A stretch of 64,000 bases of DNA from Cellulomonas sp. NS3 (GCF_024757985.1 NZ_CP103289.1:3534001-3598000); one strand, 5' to 3'; counted from the stretch's first letter, positions 35,504-45,945 are shown. Notes: a model not told the origin generated them from the letters alone. Program-made: numbers and translations.

Positions 35504-36076
35504 ATGACGGCTCGAGCGGCGCACGGACGGGGCGACGAGCCCGCGCGTGCGCCGGCTGCCGGGACGGACGCCACCCGGACCGGGGTGCGGGACGAGGTCG
35601 ACCGGATCGTCGAGGCGTGGGGGCGCGAGCGCCCGGACCTCGACGTCACGCCGCTCACCGTCCTCTCGCGCGTCAGCCGCCTCGCTCGGCACCTCGACCT
35701 GGCCCGGCGCGGCGCGTTCGCGCGCCACGAGCTCGAGACGTGGGAGTTCGACGTGCTGTCCGCGCTGCGGCGCGCGGGCGCGCCCTACCGGCTCTCTCCC
35801 GGCGCGCTGCTGACCCAGACGCTCGTCACGAGCGGCACCATGACGAACCGCATCGACCGGCTCGCCGAGCGCGGGCTCGTCGAGCGCCAGCCGTCCCCGG
35901 AGGACCGGCGCGGGGTGCTCGTGCAGCTCACCGGCACGGGGCTCGCACGGGTCGACGCGGCGTTCAGCGACCTGCTCGACGTCGAGCGCCGGCTGCTCGC
36001 GGTGCTCTCCGAGGCCGAGCACGCGACGCTCGCGACCCTGCTGCGGGACGTGGTCGCCCCGTTCGACGCCCCCTGA
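35504..36076 (+). CDS. MarR-family transcriptional regulator
   Basis: A 190-residue winged-helix regulator. It has a disordered N-terminus (about 1-30), FDVLSALRRAGAPYRLSPGAL and TLVTSGTMTNRIDRLAERGLVERQPSPEDRRGVLVQLTGTG, the recognition helix and wing of the MarR family, at about 85-150. A TCTCGA palindrome overlaps its -10 box, which suggests autoregulation. No divergent enzyme gene is next to it; the ABC-F gene is convergent, 9 bp away. The inducing ligand cannot be predicted. Confidence 0.92.
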   Translation: MTARAAHGRGDEPARAPAAGTDATRTGVRDEVDRIVEAWGRERPDLDVTPLTVLSRVSRLARHLDLARRGAFARHELETWEFDVLSALRRAGAPYRLSPGALLTQTLVTSGTMTNRIDRLAERGLVERQPSPEDRRGVLVQLTGTGLARVDAAFSDLLDVERRLLAVLSEAEHATLATLLRDVVAPFDAP

Positions 36077-36085
36077 CGCGGGCTC

Positions 36086-37951
36086 TCAGCCGGCCGTCTC
36101 CGCCGCCTCGAGCCACGCCTCCTCGAGCTCCTCCCGCTCGGCCGCGAGCGCCCGCAGCTCGGCGTCGAGCGCGAGGACGGCCTGGTGGTCGGTCGCCTGC
36201 GCCGCCATCTTCTCGTGCAGCTTCCCCTCGAGCTCCGTGATCTTCGCGAGCCGGCGCTCGATGCGCTGGGTCTCCTTGCGGGCGGCGCGCTGGTCGGCCG
36301 CGGACGGCGCCGCCGTGCCCCCGTCGCCCGCGCCGTCCGACGGCCCGGTGCCCGCGGGGGCGCCGGTGTCCGTGCTCAGCGCGCCCGGGGCCCCCGAGCC
36401 GCCACCGCCGGCCGTCGCCGCCCGCCGCAGCTCGAGGTACTGCTCGACGCCGCCGGGCAGGTCGCGCACCCGGCCGTCGCCGAGCAGCGCGACCTGACGG
36501 TCGCACACGCGCTCGAGCAGGTACCGGTCGTGCGAGACGACGATCAGGGTGCCGGGCCAGCCGTCGAGCAGGTCCTCGAGCGCCGCGAGCGTGTCCGTGT
36601 CCAGGTCGTTGGTCGGCTCGTCGAGCAGCAGGACGTTGGGCTCCCCGACGAGCAGGCGCAGGAGCTGCAGGCGCCGGCGCTCGCCGCCCGAGAGGTCGCG
36701 CACCGGCGTGCGTGCGCGCTCCTTGGTGAACCCGAGGCGCTCGACGAGCTGCGCGGCGGTGAGCTCCTTGCCGCCCGCGACGACGGTGCGCTTCTCGCGC
36801 TCGACGACCTCGACGACCCGCAGCTCCCGCAGCTCGTCGAGGTCCTCGACGTCCTGGGTCAGCTCGGCGACCTGGACGGTCTTGCCGCGCTTGACCCGAC
36901 CGCTCGTCGGCTCGAGGCGGCCCGAGAGGAGCTTGAGCAGCGTCGTCTTGCCCGCGCCGTTGACGCCGACGACCCCGTACCGGTCCCCCGGCCCGAGCCG
37001 CCAGGTCACGTCGTCGAGCAGCGTGCGCGTCGTCGCCTGGCCGGTCGCGTCGTCGGGCGCGTCGAAGCGCAGCGTGACGTCCTCCAGGTCGAGCACGTCC
37101 TTGCCGAGCCGGCTCGTCGCCATGCGTGTCAGCTCGAGGCGGTCGCGGGGCGGCGGCTCGTCGGCGATGAGCTCGGCGGCGGCGTCGAGGCGGAACTTGG
37201 GCTTCGAGGTCCGCGCCGGGGCGCCGCGGCGCAGCCACGCGAGCTCCTTGCGCAGCAGGTTCTGGCGCTTCTCCTCGGTGACCGACGCGCTGCGCTGGCG
37301 CTCGGCGCGTGCGAGCACGTACGCCGCGTAGCCGCCGTCGTACTGCTCGACCGAGCCGTCGTTGACCTCCCACGTCCGCGTGCAGACCGCGTCGAGGAAC
37401 CAGCGGTCGTGCGTGACGACCACGAGCGCCCCGGTGCCGCGCGCGTAGCGGGCCACGAGGTGCTCGGCGAGCCACGCGACGCCCTCGACGTCGAGGTGGT
37501 TGGTCGGCTCGTCGAGCGCGAGGACCTCGTGGTCGCGCACGAGCAGCGCCGCGAGCGCGACACGGCGGCGCTGGCCGCCCGAGAGGTTCGCGACGTCGTC
37601 GGTCAGGTCGAGGTCGGCCAGGAGCCCGGCGTGCACCGACCGGACGCGGGGGTCGCGTGCCCACGTGTGCTCGTCGGCGTCGCCGTGCACGATCTCGCGG
37701 ACCGTCGCGCCCGGGGGCAGCTCGTCGCGCTGGTCGAGCAGCGCGACACGGACCCCGCCCGCGCGCGTCACGCGGCCGGAGTCGGCGGGCTGCAGGCCGG
37801 CGAGGACCCGCAGCAGCGTCGACTTCCCGGCGCCGTTGGGGCCGACGACGCCGACGCGCATCCCGTCGTCGACGCCGATGCTCAGGTCGTCGAGGAGCGT
37901 GCGGGTACCGAGGGTGAGCGACACGGAGTCCGCTCCGAGCAGGTGGGCCAT
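36086..37951 (-). CDS. ABC-F family ATPase (Uup-like translation factor)
   Basis: A 621-residue soluble protein with two ABC domains and no membrane part. The first Walker A GPNGAGKST is at 37-45 and the second GVNGAGKTT near 328-336; signature motifs are LSGGQRRR and LSGGERRR. Between them is the ABC-F linker with RQRSASVTEEKRQNLLRKEL. The C-terminus (about 555-621) is a coiled coil rich in Arg, Glu and Ala, as in Uup, after a Gly/Ala/Pro-rich spacer. ABC-F proteins act on the ribosome; some give antibiotic protection, but this one looks like a housekeeping type. The ATG has GGAAG upstream. Confidence 0.92.
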   Translation of the reverse strand: MAHLLGADSVSLTLGTRTLLDDLSIGVDDGMRVGVVGPNGAGKSTLLRVLAGLQPADSGRVTRAGGVRVALLDQRDELPPGATVREIVHGDADEHTWARDPRVRSVHAGLLADLDLTDDVANLSGGQRRRVALAALLVRDHEVLALDEPTNHLDVEGVAWLAEHLVARYARGTGALVVVTHDRWFLDAVCTRTWEVNDGSVEQYDGGYAAYVLARAERQRSASVTEEKRQNLLRKELAWLRRGAPARTSKPKFRLDAAAELIADEPPPRDRLELTRMATSRLGKDVLDLEDVTLRFDAPDDATGQATTRTLLDDVTWRLGPGDRYGVVGVNGAGKTTLLKLLSGRLEPTSGRVKRGKTVQVAELTQDVEDLDELRELRVVEVVEREKRTVVAGGKELTAAQLVERLGFTKERARTPVRDLSGGERRRLQLLRLLVGEPNVLLLDEPTNDLDTDTLAALEDLLDGWPGTLIVVSHDRYLLERVCDRQVALLGDGRVRDLPGGVEQYLELRRAATAGGGGSGAPGALSTDTGAPAGTGPSDGAGDGGTAAPSAADQRAARKETQRIERRLAKITELEGKLHEKMAAQATDHQAVLALDAELRALAAEREELEEAWLEAAETAG

Positions 37952-38085
37952 CAGGTTCTTCCGCTGGGGGTGGGGTGCGGGTGCACGACCAGGCGAGGGT
38001 ACGCGGGCGGCGACGTGGGCCGCCGTCCGGTGCCACCCCTGGGGCGGGCGACCTCAGACGACGGTCGCGTGAGCCGCAGGTCGGC

Positions 38086-39017
38086 TCACTCGGGCCCGGA
38101 GGTGACGACGCGCGCGCCGGGGACGGGGCCCACCGCGGTGAGCACCGAGTCGGCGACGCCCGCCGCGGTCATCGCCGCGGCGATGACGAGCGCGTGCTGG
38201 CGGCTGCGGGCCAGCGCGGCGATCGTCGGCCCGGAGCCCGAGACGACGACGCCGAGCGCACCGGCGTCCTCGGCCACCGCGAGGGGCTCGGCGAGGTTCG
38301 GGGCGAGCTCGAGCGCGGCCGGCTGGAGGTCGTTGTGCAGCGCCCGCCCGAGCGCCCGGGGGTCGCCCGCGCGCAGCGCCTGCATGAGCGCGACCTCGGT
38401 CTCGTGGCCGCCGCCGCCCATGTGCAGCTCGTCGAACGCCGCGTACACGGCCGGGGTCGAGAGGCCCTCGTCCTGCACCGCGAACGCCCAGTGGTACTCG
38501 CCGCGGCACAGCGCGGGGGTCAGCAGGTCGCCGCGGCCGGACCCGACCGCCGTGTGGCCGAGCAGCCCGAACGGCACGTCCGAGCCGAGCGACGCCGCGA
38601 GCTCGTGGAGCTCGTCGCGCGGGAGGCCCGTGCGCCAGTGCGCGTCGCACGCGATGAGCGCGGCCGCGGCGTCGGCGGAGCCGCCCGCCATGCCACCCGC
38701 GACCGGGACCCCCTTGTGCACGTGCAGGTGCACGCCCTCGTCGATCCCGGCGTGGTCGGCGAGCGCGCGAGCGGCCCGCAGCGCGAGGTTGGTCCCGTCG
38801 GTCGGCACGAGGTGAGCCTGCGGGCCGGTCACCGAGAGGGACAGCCCCTCGGCCGGAGTCGCGACGACGTCCTCGTACACCGAGACGGCCTGGAACACCG
38901 TCGCGAGCGGGTGGTAGCCGTCGGCCTCACGCCGCCCGACGCGCAGCGACAGGTTGACCTTGCCGGGTGCGCGGACCCGGACCTCACGGTCGGCGCGGAT
39001 CTCCGTGGGGCTCGACG

Positions 39018-39021
<4 letters not shown>
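38086..39021 (-). CDS. ispE: 4-diphosphocytidyl-2-C-methyl-D-erythritol kinase
   Basis: A 311-residue GHMP kinase of the MEP isoprenoid pathway. It has the N-terminal [22 protein letters not shown], the ATP-binding [19 protein letters not shown] near 102-120, and the C-terminal [14 protein letters not shown] motif. The length fits the actinobacterial family. The ATG overlaps the stop of rsmA (ATGA), the usual actinobacterial pair. Its product feeds polyprenyl phosphate, which the EPS locus consumes. The third GHMP motif and order are intact. Confidence 0.97.
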
Positions 39022-40034
<1,013 letters not shown>

Positions 40035-40041
40035 GCGCAGG

Positions 40042-40047
40042 AGCCTA
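40042..40047 (-). promoter_or_regulatory. -10 box of leaderless rsmA
   Basis: TAGGCT on the minus strand ends seven bases before the rsmA ATG at 40034. No ribosome binding site fits in the gap, so the transcript probably starts at the start codon. Confidence 0.5.
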
Positions 40048-40066
40048 ACCGCGAACCACAGGCGCC

Positions 40067-40091
40067 CGGCGGGGACGACGACGCCCCGCCG
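40067..40091. terminator. Hairpin between rpfB and rsmA
   Basis: An 8-bp stem, CGGCGGGG at 40067-40074 and CCCCGCCG at 40084-40091, with a 9-base loop. It lies after the rpfB stop on the minus strand and upstream of the rsmA promoter. It probably ends the rpfB transcript. Confidence 0.55.
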
Positions 40092-40128
40092 CCGCTGCAG
40101 TCAGCGAGGGCGCGGCGTCGACGGTCGA

Positions 40129-41415
40129 TCAGGCGAACAGGTTCTTCCCGCAGTGCGGCCACTGGCCGGCACCCGAGCGGTTGTAGAGCATCTTGGCGCG
40201 CGCCGTCTGCTCCTCCGCCGACGCGTCGGACGGGAGGCCGGCACCGCCGACCGCCTGCCACGTCGCGACCGAGAACTGGTACAGCCCGTGGTACTTGCCG
40301 GTCGAGGAGACGATCGACGGGTTGCCGCCGGACTCGCACTTCGCGAGCGCGGCCCAGTTCAGCGAGTCGGCGTCGCCACCCGCCGTGACCGGGGACCCGG
40401 TCGCCGGCGCGGACTCGGCAGCCGGAGCCGCAGGGGCCTTGGGCGTCGCCGCCGGGCGCGCCTTGGTGCCGACCGCGACGACCTCGTCGACCGGGGCCTG
40501 CGTGACCTGGTCCGAGACCGGCTCGCGCGCGGTCTCCACGCCGTCGACGGTGGTGACGCGCTCGACGACCGTGCGGACGCCCACGGCGCCCTCGGTCACG
40601 ACGGCCTTCTGGCCGACGTAGCGCTCGGCGTCGTCCTGCGTGACCGAGGCGAACGGGAGCTCGACCGTCGTGGTCACGTCCTGCACCACGACGCGGCTCA
40701 CCACGACGGCCACGCGGCCGTCGGCGCCGGGGCGGACGACGACGGTGTCGCGCTCGGTGAGCACGACGCCGAGCCGCTCGAGCGCCGTCGCGACGTCCGT
40801 GACGCCGTCGGGCACCGGGAGCGTGCGGCCGTCGACGAGCACGTCGGCCGCGCCGTCGAGGGTCAGGTCGCCGGCGAGGAACGGGCGGCCGGTGCCGTTG
40901 GAGCGCGACGCGACGAGCTGCACGTCCGTGCCGCGGCCCGCGAGCGCGTCGAGCGCCTCGTCGGCGCTGAGGGCGGTGGTCCAGACGGACTCGTCCACGC
41001 CGTCGGTGCGGACGGTCACGAGGCGCGCGTGGCGCACGACGACGTCGGAGCCGTCCTGCAGCGCCCCGTCGGGGGCGACGGTGTCGCGCGTGCCGACGGT
41101 GACGTCGTGCTCCTCGAGGAGTCCTTCGACGCTGCCGGCGAAGGTCGTGACCTCGGTCTCGACGCCGTCGACGTCGAGCGTGACGGTCTTGTGCGCCTGG
41201 GCCGTGACGGCCGTGCCGGTCGCGAGGACCAGGGCCGCGGAGAGGGCGGCGACGAGGCGGAGGCGGGCGCGGCCCGAGTCGGCGGACCCGGTGAGGCGCG
41301 AGCGCAGGGAGGGGGTGTCGGTGAGCTGGGGCTCGGCGGCTGTCTCGGCGGTGTCGCCGGCGGGGGTCAGGGAGGGGAAGCGCACACGGTTCCAGACGTC
41401 GGTGGTCCCGGGCAC
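40129..41415 (-). CDS. rpfB: Resuscitation-promoting factor RpfB
   Basis: A secreted or membrane-anchored muralytic factor of about 428 residues. In order: a hydrophobic export segment (about 50-70, LRLVAALSAALVLATGTAV), three DUF348 repeats (about 70-205, starting KTVTLDVDGVETEVTTFAG), a G5 domain (about 215-290), a Pro/Ala linker, and the C-terminal Rpf domain (about 350-428) with LNWAALAKCESGGNPS carrying the catalytic Glu, YHGLYQFSVATWQAVGG and CGKNLF. The two cysteines that bracket the Rpf fold are present. The start is uncertain: GTG at 41415, 41385 or 41430 all lack a clear ribosome site. It sits next to rsmA-ispE, as in mycobacteria. It cleaves peptidoglycan to promote regrowth. Confidence 0.92.
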   Translation of the reverse strand: MPGTTDVWNRVRFPSLTPAGDTAETAAEPQLTDTPSLRSRLTGSADSGRARLRLVAALSAALVLATGTAVTAQAHKTVTLDVDGVETEVTTFAGSVEGLLEEHDVTVGTRDTVAPDGALQDGSDVVVRHARLVTVRTDGVDESVWTTALSADEALDALAGRGTDVQLVASRSNGTGRPFLAGDLTLDGAADVLVDGRTLPVPDGVTDVATALERLGVVLTERDTVVVRPGADGRVAVVVSRVVVQDVTTTVELPFASVTQDDAERYVGQKAVVTEGAVGVRTVVERVTTVDGVETAREPVSDQVTQAPVDEVVAVGTKARPAATPKAPAAPAAESAPATGSPVTAGGDADSLNWAALAKCESGGNPSIVSSTGKYHGLYQFSVATWQAVGGAGLPSDASAEEQTARAKMLYNRSGAGQWPHCGKNLFA

Positions 41416-41886
41416 GGGGAGCGGACGCACCGCACGCGGCGCACGGCGGTGCCCCGTCGCCCGAGGGCCGGTGGCTCTGCGCGTCCTGGAGGGAGGACGT
41501 GCCCGTCGTTCCCGGATCCCCGATCCGGCCGTCAACGGCTCACGCGGAGGCGCGTGGGCCCGTCGCCCGCGGTCCTGGCCGGGTGCCCACGAGGGACGTC
41601 CGGCCGGTGCAGCGACACGCGACCGTAACCGACCCGTGATGTGGCGCCCAACCCTCTGTGCGCGAGATCACCCCGCGGGGCAGGCCGATACCGGCACAGA
41701 GACGGACATACTGGACGGCTGCGCACACGTCGCCGGCGCCGCACCGGTGTGCGGCGCGACCCGTTCGTCGGACGCCGCGGCTGCCGCCCGCGCGGACCGG
41801 CGTCTGCTCGGCCGGCCCACCGCCGACCGGTCAGGAGCGGGCCCGCCGGACGGGCGCCGGCCCGTGCCTCGGGACCGGCCGGTGGC
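41416..41886 (-). other. Intergenic region upstream of rpfB (471 bp)
   Basis: No gene is seen. It includes the 20-bp box CGACCGTAACCGACCCGTGA at 41620-41639, which recurs before the next Rpf-like gene. A TTG-started open frame reaches 41535, but its codons are not coding-like. I looked for a c-di-AMP (ydaO-type) riboswitch, known before rpf genes in other actinobacteria, and did not recognise one. Confidence 0.5.
41620..41639. promoter_or_regulatory. Rpf box upstream of rpfB
   Basis: CGACCGTAACCGACCCGTGA matches the sequence at 43277-43296 at 19 of 20 positions. No other copy was noticed in the window. A promoter or operator function is inferred from its place before two cell-wall lytic genes. 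Confidence 0.5.
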
Positions 41887-43185
41887 TCAGTACCAGCCCT
41901 TGGCCTGCGAGTGCGCCCACGCCCCGCACGGGTCGCCGTACCGGCCCTCGATGTAGTTCAGGCCCCACGTGATCTGGGTCGCCGGGTTGGTGCGCCAGTC
42001 GTCCGCGACGGTCGCCATCTTGCTGCCCGGCAGCGACTGCGGGATGCCGTACGCGCCGGAGGACTTGTTCTCGGCGTTCACCCGCCAGCCGCTCTCCTTC
42101 TTCCAGAGGGCGAGCAGGCACGCGAACTGGTCGTCGCCGTACCCGCGGGCGGCCGCCATCTCCTTGCCCAGCGCCTGCGCCGTACCCGGCTCGACCGCGA
42201 CGGTCGACGGGTCCGGCAGCTCGGCGGTGCCGACCCGTACGACCTGGTCGACGGGGGCGACCGTGACGGCCGACGCGAGCACGGTCCGCTCGACGACGGC
42301 GCCGCCCACGAGCGACGTCGCGTACGTCGTCTGCCGCTGACCGGCCCGGCCCTTGGTCTCGACGACCTTCTGGCCCTTGACGAGCTCGGGGTCCTCGACC
42401 TCGAGGGTCTGGAACGGCACGACCTCGGTGACGGTCTGGTCGCCCTGGCTCGCGCGCGTGACGAGCACGACGAGGCCGTCGACCGCCGTCGCGTCGAGCG
42501 GGACGGACACGTGGTCGCCCTCCTCGAGCACGAGGCCGATCTCCCGGAGCGCCTCGCGGACCGTCGGGGCGCTGCTCACGCCGTCGATGACCTGCCCGTC
42601 GACCACGAGGTGGAGCGTCTTCTCGGTCGAGACGCGCAGCACGTCGCGCCCGAGCGACGCCGACCGCGAGGCCGACAGCAGCGTGTCGCCGCCGCGCAGG
42701 CCGAGGCCCTCGACAGCCTCCCCCACCGTGAGCGCCGTGGTCCACACGGTCTTCTGCGCGCCGTCGATCTCGACCTCGAGCTCGCGTCCGTGGCGCACGA
42801 CGACCTGGGCCCCGCTCGTGATGTGCTCGTCGAGCGCGGGTGCGACGAGGTCCCCCTCGCCCACCTCGATCTCGGCGCCCGCGAGCACGTCGGCGACGGT
42901 GCGGCCGAACGCGGTGACCTCGACCGGCGTGCCGTCCACGTCCACCGTGACGGACTTGTGCAGCACCGCGAACGCGCTCGTGCCGCCGGCGACCAGCGCG
43001 AGCACGACGCCCTGAGCGGCGAGGCGGACCGGGCGCGAGACCCTGCGGGCCGCCGGAGCCGAGGCCGGGCGCTCCGGGCCGCCGCCCGTGCGCCGGGGAG
43101 GCCCGGGGACCGCCGTGCGCGTCTGCGCCCGCTCGAGCGCCGCACGCTCGCGCCGCGTCGTCGGCATCGCGTCGGGCTCGGGCAC
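41887..43185 (-). CDS. DUF348-G5-transglycosylase (RpfB-like cell-wall hydrolase)
   Basis: A 432-residue exported protein paralogous to RpfB in its first two thirds. A transmembrane or signal segment lies at about 53-72 (LAAQGVVLALVAGGTSAFAVL), then DUF348 repeats (KSVTVDVDGTPVEVTAFG and later copies) and a G5 domain. The C-terminal domain is different: LLALWKKESGWRVNAENKSSGAYGIPQ with a catalytic Glu near 360, typical of SLT-like lytic transglycosylases rather than Rpf. The GTG at 43185 has AGAGGA upstream. It shares the 20-bp box of rpfB. It likely acts on peptidoglycan in growth or resuscitation. Confidence 0.88.
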   Translation of the reverse strand: MPEPDAMPTTRRERAALERAQTRTAVPGPPRRTGGGPERPASAPAARRVSRPVRLAAQGVVLALVAGGTSAFAVLHKSVTVDVDGTPVEVTAFGRTVADVLAGAEIEVGEGDLVAPALDEHITSGAQVVVRHGRELEVEIDGAQKTVWTTALTVGEAVEGLGLRGGDTLLSASRSASLGRDVLRVSTEKTLHLVVDGQVIDGVSSAPTVREALREIGLVLEEGDHVSVPLDATAVDGLVVLVTRASQGDQTVTEVVPFQTLEVEDPELVKGQKVVETKGRAGQRQTTYATSLVGGAVVERTVLASAVTVAPVDQVVRVGTAELPDPSTVAVEPGTAQALGKEMAAARGYGDDQFACLLALWKKESGWRVNAENKSSGAYGIPQSLPGSKMATVADDWRTNPATQITWGLNYIEGRYGDPCGAWAHSQAKGWY

Positions 43186-43276
43186 GGGCGTCCTCTCGGT
43201 CCTCGGTGGGTGCTGCGCCGGCGGTGCTTGCGGGGACCGCGGCGCCCCGAAGGGCACCGTCCCGCGCGCGGCTGTC

Positions 43277-43296
43277 CGACCGTAACCGATCCGTGA
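43277..43296. promoter_or_regulatory. Rpf box upstream of the transglycosylase gene
   Basis: CGACCGTAACCGATCCGTGA lies 92 bp before the GTG at 43185 and is nearly identical to the box upstream of rpfB. TACGGT within it, read on the minus strand, could be a -10 box. This is inference. Confidence 0.5.
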
Positions 43297-43363
43297 CCGC
43301 GGCGGGTAGCGGAACCCGGACGCTTGTCCGGGTTCGCCGGGACGTCTCACCCCGTGGCCGGTC

Positions 43364-44314
43364 TCAGGCGGGGCCGTACACCGCCTCGGACGTCGCGCTC
43401 AGCGTGCGGCACAGCACGTCGAGCCCGACGCCGCGCTCGGCGGCGACCCGGCGGACGGTGAGGCCGAGGAGGTACGGCGCGTTCGGCCGCCCGCGCAGCG
43501 GGTGCGCCGTCAGGTACGGCGCGTCGGTCTCGACGAGCACCCGGTCGAGCGGGACCGCCCGCAGCGCCGCCCGCAGCTCGTCGTTCGCGCCGAACGTCAC
43601 CGGGCCGGCGAACGAGAGGTACCAGCCGCGGTCCGCGCACAGCCGCGCCATCTCGGCGTCGCCCGAGAAGCAGTGGAAGACGGTGCGCTCCGGCGCACCG
43701 TCGCGCTCCAGGACCTCGAGCACCTCGGCGTGCGCGTCGCGGTCGTGGATCTGCAGCGCGAGACCGAGCTCCTTGGCCAGCGCGACGTGCGCGCGGAAGG
43801 CGGCGACCTGCACCTCGCGACCCCGCGGGCCGGCGCGGAAGTGGTCCAGCCCCGTCTCGCCGACCGCCCGCACGCGCGGGTTGGTGCGGGCGACCTCGGC
43901 GACGCGGGCGATCGCCGCGTCGAGGTCGAGGTCGTGGCGGGGGTCGAGCGCGGGGTCGAGGCCGTCGGGCGCGACCTCGAGGACCCGGGCGTGCAGCACG
44001 GCCTCGTTGGGGTGGATCGCGACGGCGCCAAGCAGCCGGACACCCGCGAGGCCGTCGGGGTGCGCCCGCAGCAGCGCGTCGGTCCACCCGATCGCGTCGA
44101 CGTCGCAGCCGACCTGGACGAGGGCCGTGACGCCGGCTGCCGCCGCCCGGCCGAGGTGGTCCTCGAGGGTGCGGCGCCCGCCGTCCGCGCCCGCGTCGTG
44201 GGGCACGTCGAACGCCAGCACGCTCTCGAGGTGCGTGTGGTTGTCCCAGACCGGGGACGGCAGCGGCTCGGGGTCGGCCGGCCAGCCGCGCTCGCGGCTG
44301 CGCGACCGGCTCAC
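43364..44314 (-). CDS. tatD: TatD-family metal-dependent DNase
   Basis: A 316-residue amidohydrolase-fold nuclease. Metal and catalytic residues are visible in VWDNHTHLE, GETGLDHFR, LQIHDRDAH, VFHCFSGD and LVETDAPYLTAHP. TatD enzymes degrade DNA 3'-5' and take part in repair of oxidative damage. The GTG at 44314 overlaps the stop of metG (GTGA), the common actinobacterial pair. The N-terminus has a short Arg/Ser-rich extension. Confidence 0.94.
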   Translation of the reverse strand: MSRSRSRERGWPADPEPLPSPVWDNHTHLESVLAFDVPHDAGADGGRRTLEDHLGRAAAAGVTALVQVGCDVDAIGWTDALLRAHPDGLAGVRLLGAVAIHPNEAVLHARVLEVAPDGLDPALDPRHDLDLDAAIARVAEVARTNPRVRAVGETGLDHFRAGPRGREVQVAAFRAHVALAKELGLALQIHDRDAHAEVLEVLERDGAPERTVFHCFSGDAEMARLCADRGWYLSFAGPVTFGANDELRAALRAVPLDRVLVETDAPYLTAHPLRGRPNAPYLLGLTVRRVAAERGVGLDVLCRTLSATSEAVYGPA

Positions 44315-45939
44315 TGCTCGGCCGGCTCCTCGATCCGCGGGAACAGCGACGCGCCCTTGGTCACCGTGGTGCCGGCCGGGAGCACGCCGAAGCGGCCCGC
44401 GTCCGCGACCGGCTGCGCGCCGAGCGCCCCGAGCGCCTGCTCGGCGCCGAGCGCCGCCCACAGCGACTGCGCGGCGCGCGGGGTCACCGGGTGCAGCAGC
44501 ACCGCGAGCGAGCGCAGGGCCTCCGCGGCGGTCACGAGGATCGTCGCGAGCCGTCCGCCGGCGACACCGAGCCCGCCCTCGCCGACCTCGCCGGGCGCCT
44601 TGGCGACCTTCCACGGCTCCTGCTCGGTCAGGTACAGGTTGGTCGCGTCGACGAGCGTCCACACCGCGCCGATGGCCTCGTGCAGCGCGAGCCGGTCGAT
44701 CGCCGCCTCCGCATCGGCGACCGCGCGCGCGGCGACCTCGGCGAGCGCCTCCTCGGCGGGCGTGAGCGGGCCGGCCGCGGGCAGCGAGCCGCCGAAGTTC
44801 TTCGCGATCATCGCCGTGACGCGGGACGCGAGGTTGCCGAAGCCGTTCGCGAGCTCGGAGGTGTACCGAGCGTGCAGGTCCTCCCACGAGAACGAGCCGT
44901 CCTGCCCGAACGCGATCGCGCGCAGGAAGTAGTAGCGGAACGCGTCGGACCCGAACGTGTCGATGATCTGGCTCGGCGCGATGCCCGTGAGCTTGGACTT
45001 GCTCATCTTCTCGCCGCCGACGAGGAGCCAGCCGTGCGCGAAGACCTGCCCGGGCAGCGGGAGCCCCGCGGCCATGAGCATCGCGGGCCAGATGACGGCG
45101 TGGAACCGCAGGATGTCCTTGCCGACGAGGTGCACGTCGGCGGGCCAGACCCGCTCGAACCGCGCCTTCTCCTCCGGGTCGTCCGACCCGAGCCCGACGG
45201 CGGTCGCGTAGTTGAGCAGCGCGTCGAACCACACGTAGAGCACGTGGCTCGTGTCCCACGGGATCGGGATGCCCCAGTCGAAGGTGTTCCGCGAGATCGA
45301 CAGGTCCTGCAGGCCCTGCCGCACGAACGCCAGCACCTCGTTGCGCGCGCTCGCGGGCTGCACGAACGTCGGGTTGGCCTCGTAGAACTCCAGCAGGCGC
45401 TCGGTGTACGCGCTCATGCGGAAGAAGTAGTTCTGCTCGGAGAGCATCTCGACGGGCCTGCCGTGGATCGGGCAGACCTTCTGGCCCTCGTACTCGCCGG
45501 TGCCGTCGAGCAGCTCGCCGGGGAGCTTGTACTCCTCGCAGCCCACGCAGTACGGGCCCTCGTAGGAGCCCGCGTAGATCTCGCCCTTGTCGTGCAGGTC
45601 CTGGATGAACGACTGCACGCGCGTGGTGTGGCGCTCCTGCGTCGTGCGGATGAAGTCGTCGTTGACGACGTCGAGCGTCTGCAGGACGGGCTGCCACTGG
45701 CTCTCGACGAGCCGGTCGGCCCACTCCTGCGGGCTCACGCCGTTCGCCTCGGCGGTGCGCATGACCTTCTGCCCGTGCTCGTCGGTCCCCGTGAGGAACC
45801 AGACCTGCTCCTGGCGCTGGCGGTGCCAGCGGGTGAGGACGTCGGCCGCGACCGTCGTGTACGCGTGCCCGATGTGGGGGGCGTCGTTGACGTAGTAGAT
45901 CGGCGTGGTCAGGTAGAAGGACGAGCGGGACTCGGGCAT
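44311..45939 (-). CDS. metG: Methionyl-tRNA synthetase
   Basis: A 542-residue class I synthetase. HIGH is at 22-25 (PHIGHAYTTV), the zinc-binding insert has YCVGCEEYK and VCPIHG (about 130-152), and KMSKS lies near 312 (GEKMSKSKLTGI). The C-terminal anticodon domain is of normal length, and no fused tRNA-binding domain is present. TACGAT ends six bases before the ATG, so the gene is probably leaderless. It is followed by tatD in a 4-base overlap. Confidence 0.97.
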   Translation of the reverse strand: MPESRSSFYLTTPIYYVNDAPHIGHAYTTVAADVLTRWHRQRQEQVWFLTGTDEHGQKVMRTAEANGVSPQEWADRLVESQWQPVLQTLDVVNDDFIRTTQERHTTRVQSFIQDLHDKGEIYAGSYEGPYCVGCEEYKLPGELLDGTGEYEGQKVCPIHGRPVEMLSEQNYFFRMSAYTERLLEFYEANPTFVQPASARNEVLAFVRQGLQDLSISRNTFDWGIPIPWDTSHVLYVWFDALLNYATAVGLGSDDPEEKARFERVWPADVHLVGKDILRFHAVIWPAMLMAAGLPLPGQVFAHGWLLVGGEKMSKSKLTGIAPSQIIDTFGSDAFRYYFLRAIAFGQDGSFSWEDLHARYTSELANGFGNLASRVTAMIAKNFGGSLPAAGPLTPAEEALAEVAARAVADAEAAIDRLALHEAIGAVWTLVDATNLYLTEQEPWKVAKAPGEVGEGGLGVAGGRLATILVTAAEALRSLAVLLHPVTPRAAQSLWAALGAEQALGALGAQPVADAGRFGVLPAGTTVTKGASLFPRIEEPAEQ

Positions 45940-45945
45940 GGCGAC

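Noticed and set aside
41385-41535. TTG at 41535 as the rpfB start
   Set aside because: The codons between 41535 and about 41430 lose the G/C third-position bias and no ribosome site is present; a GTG further in is more likely.
41386-41650. c-di-AMP (ydaO-type) riboswitch before rpfB
   Set aside because: Such riboswitches are known for actinobacterial rpf genes, but I could not find their conserved blocks in the leader. Only the 20-bp box was supported.
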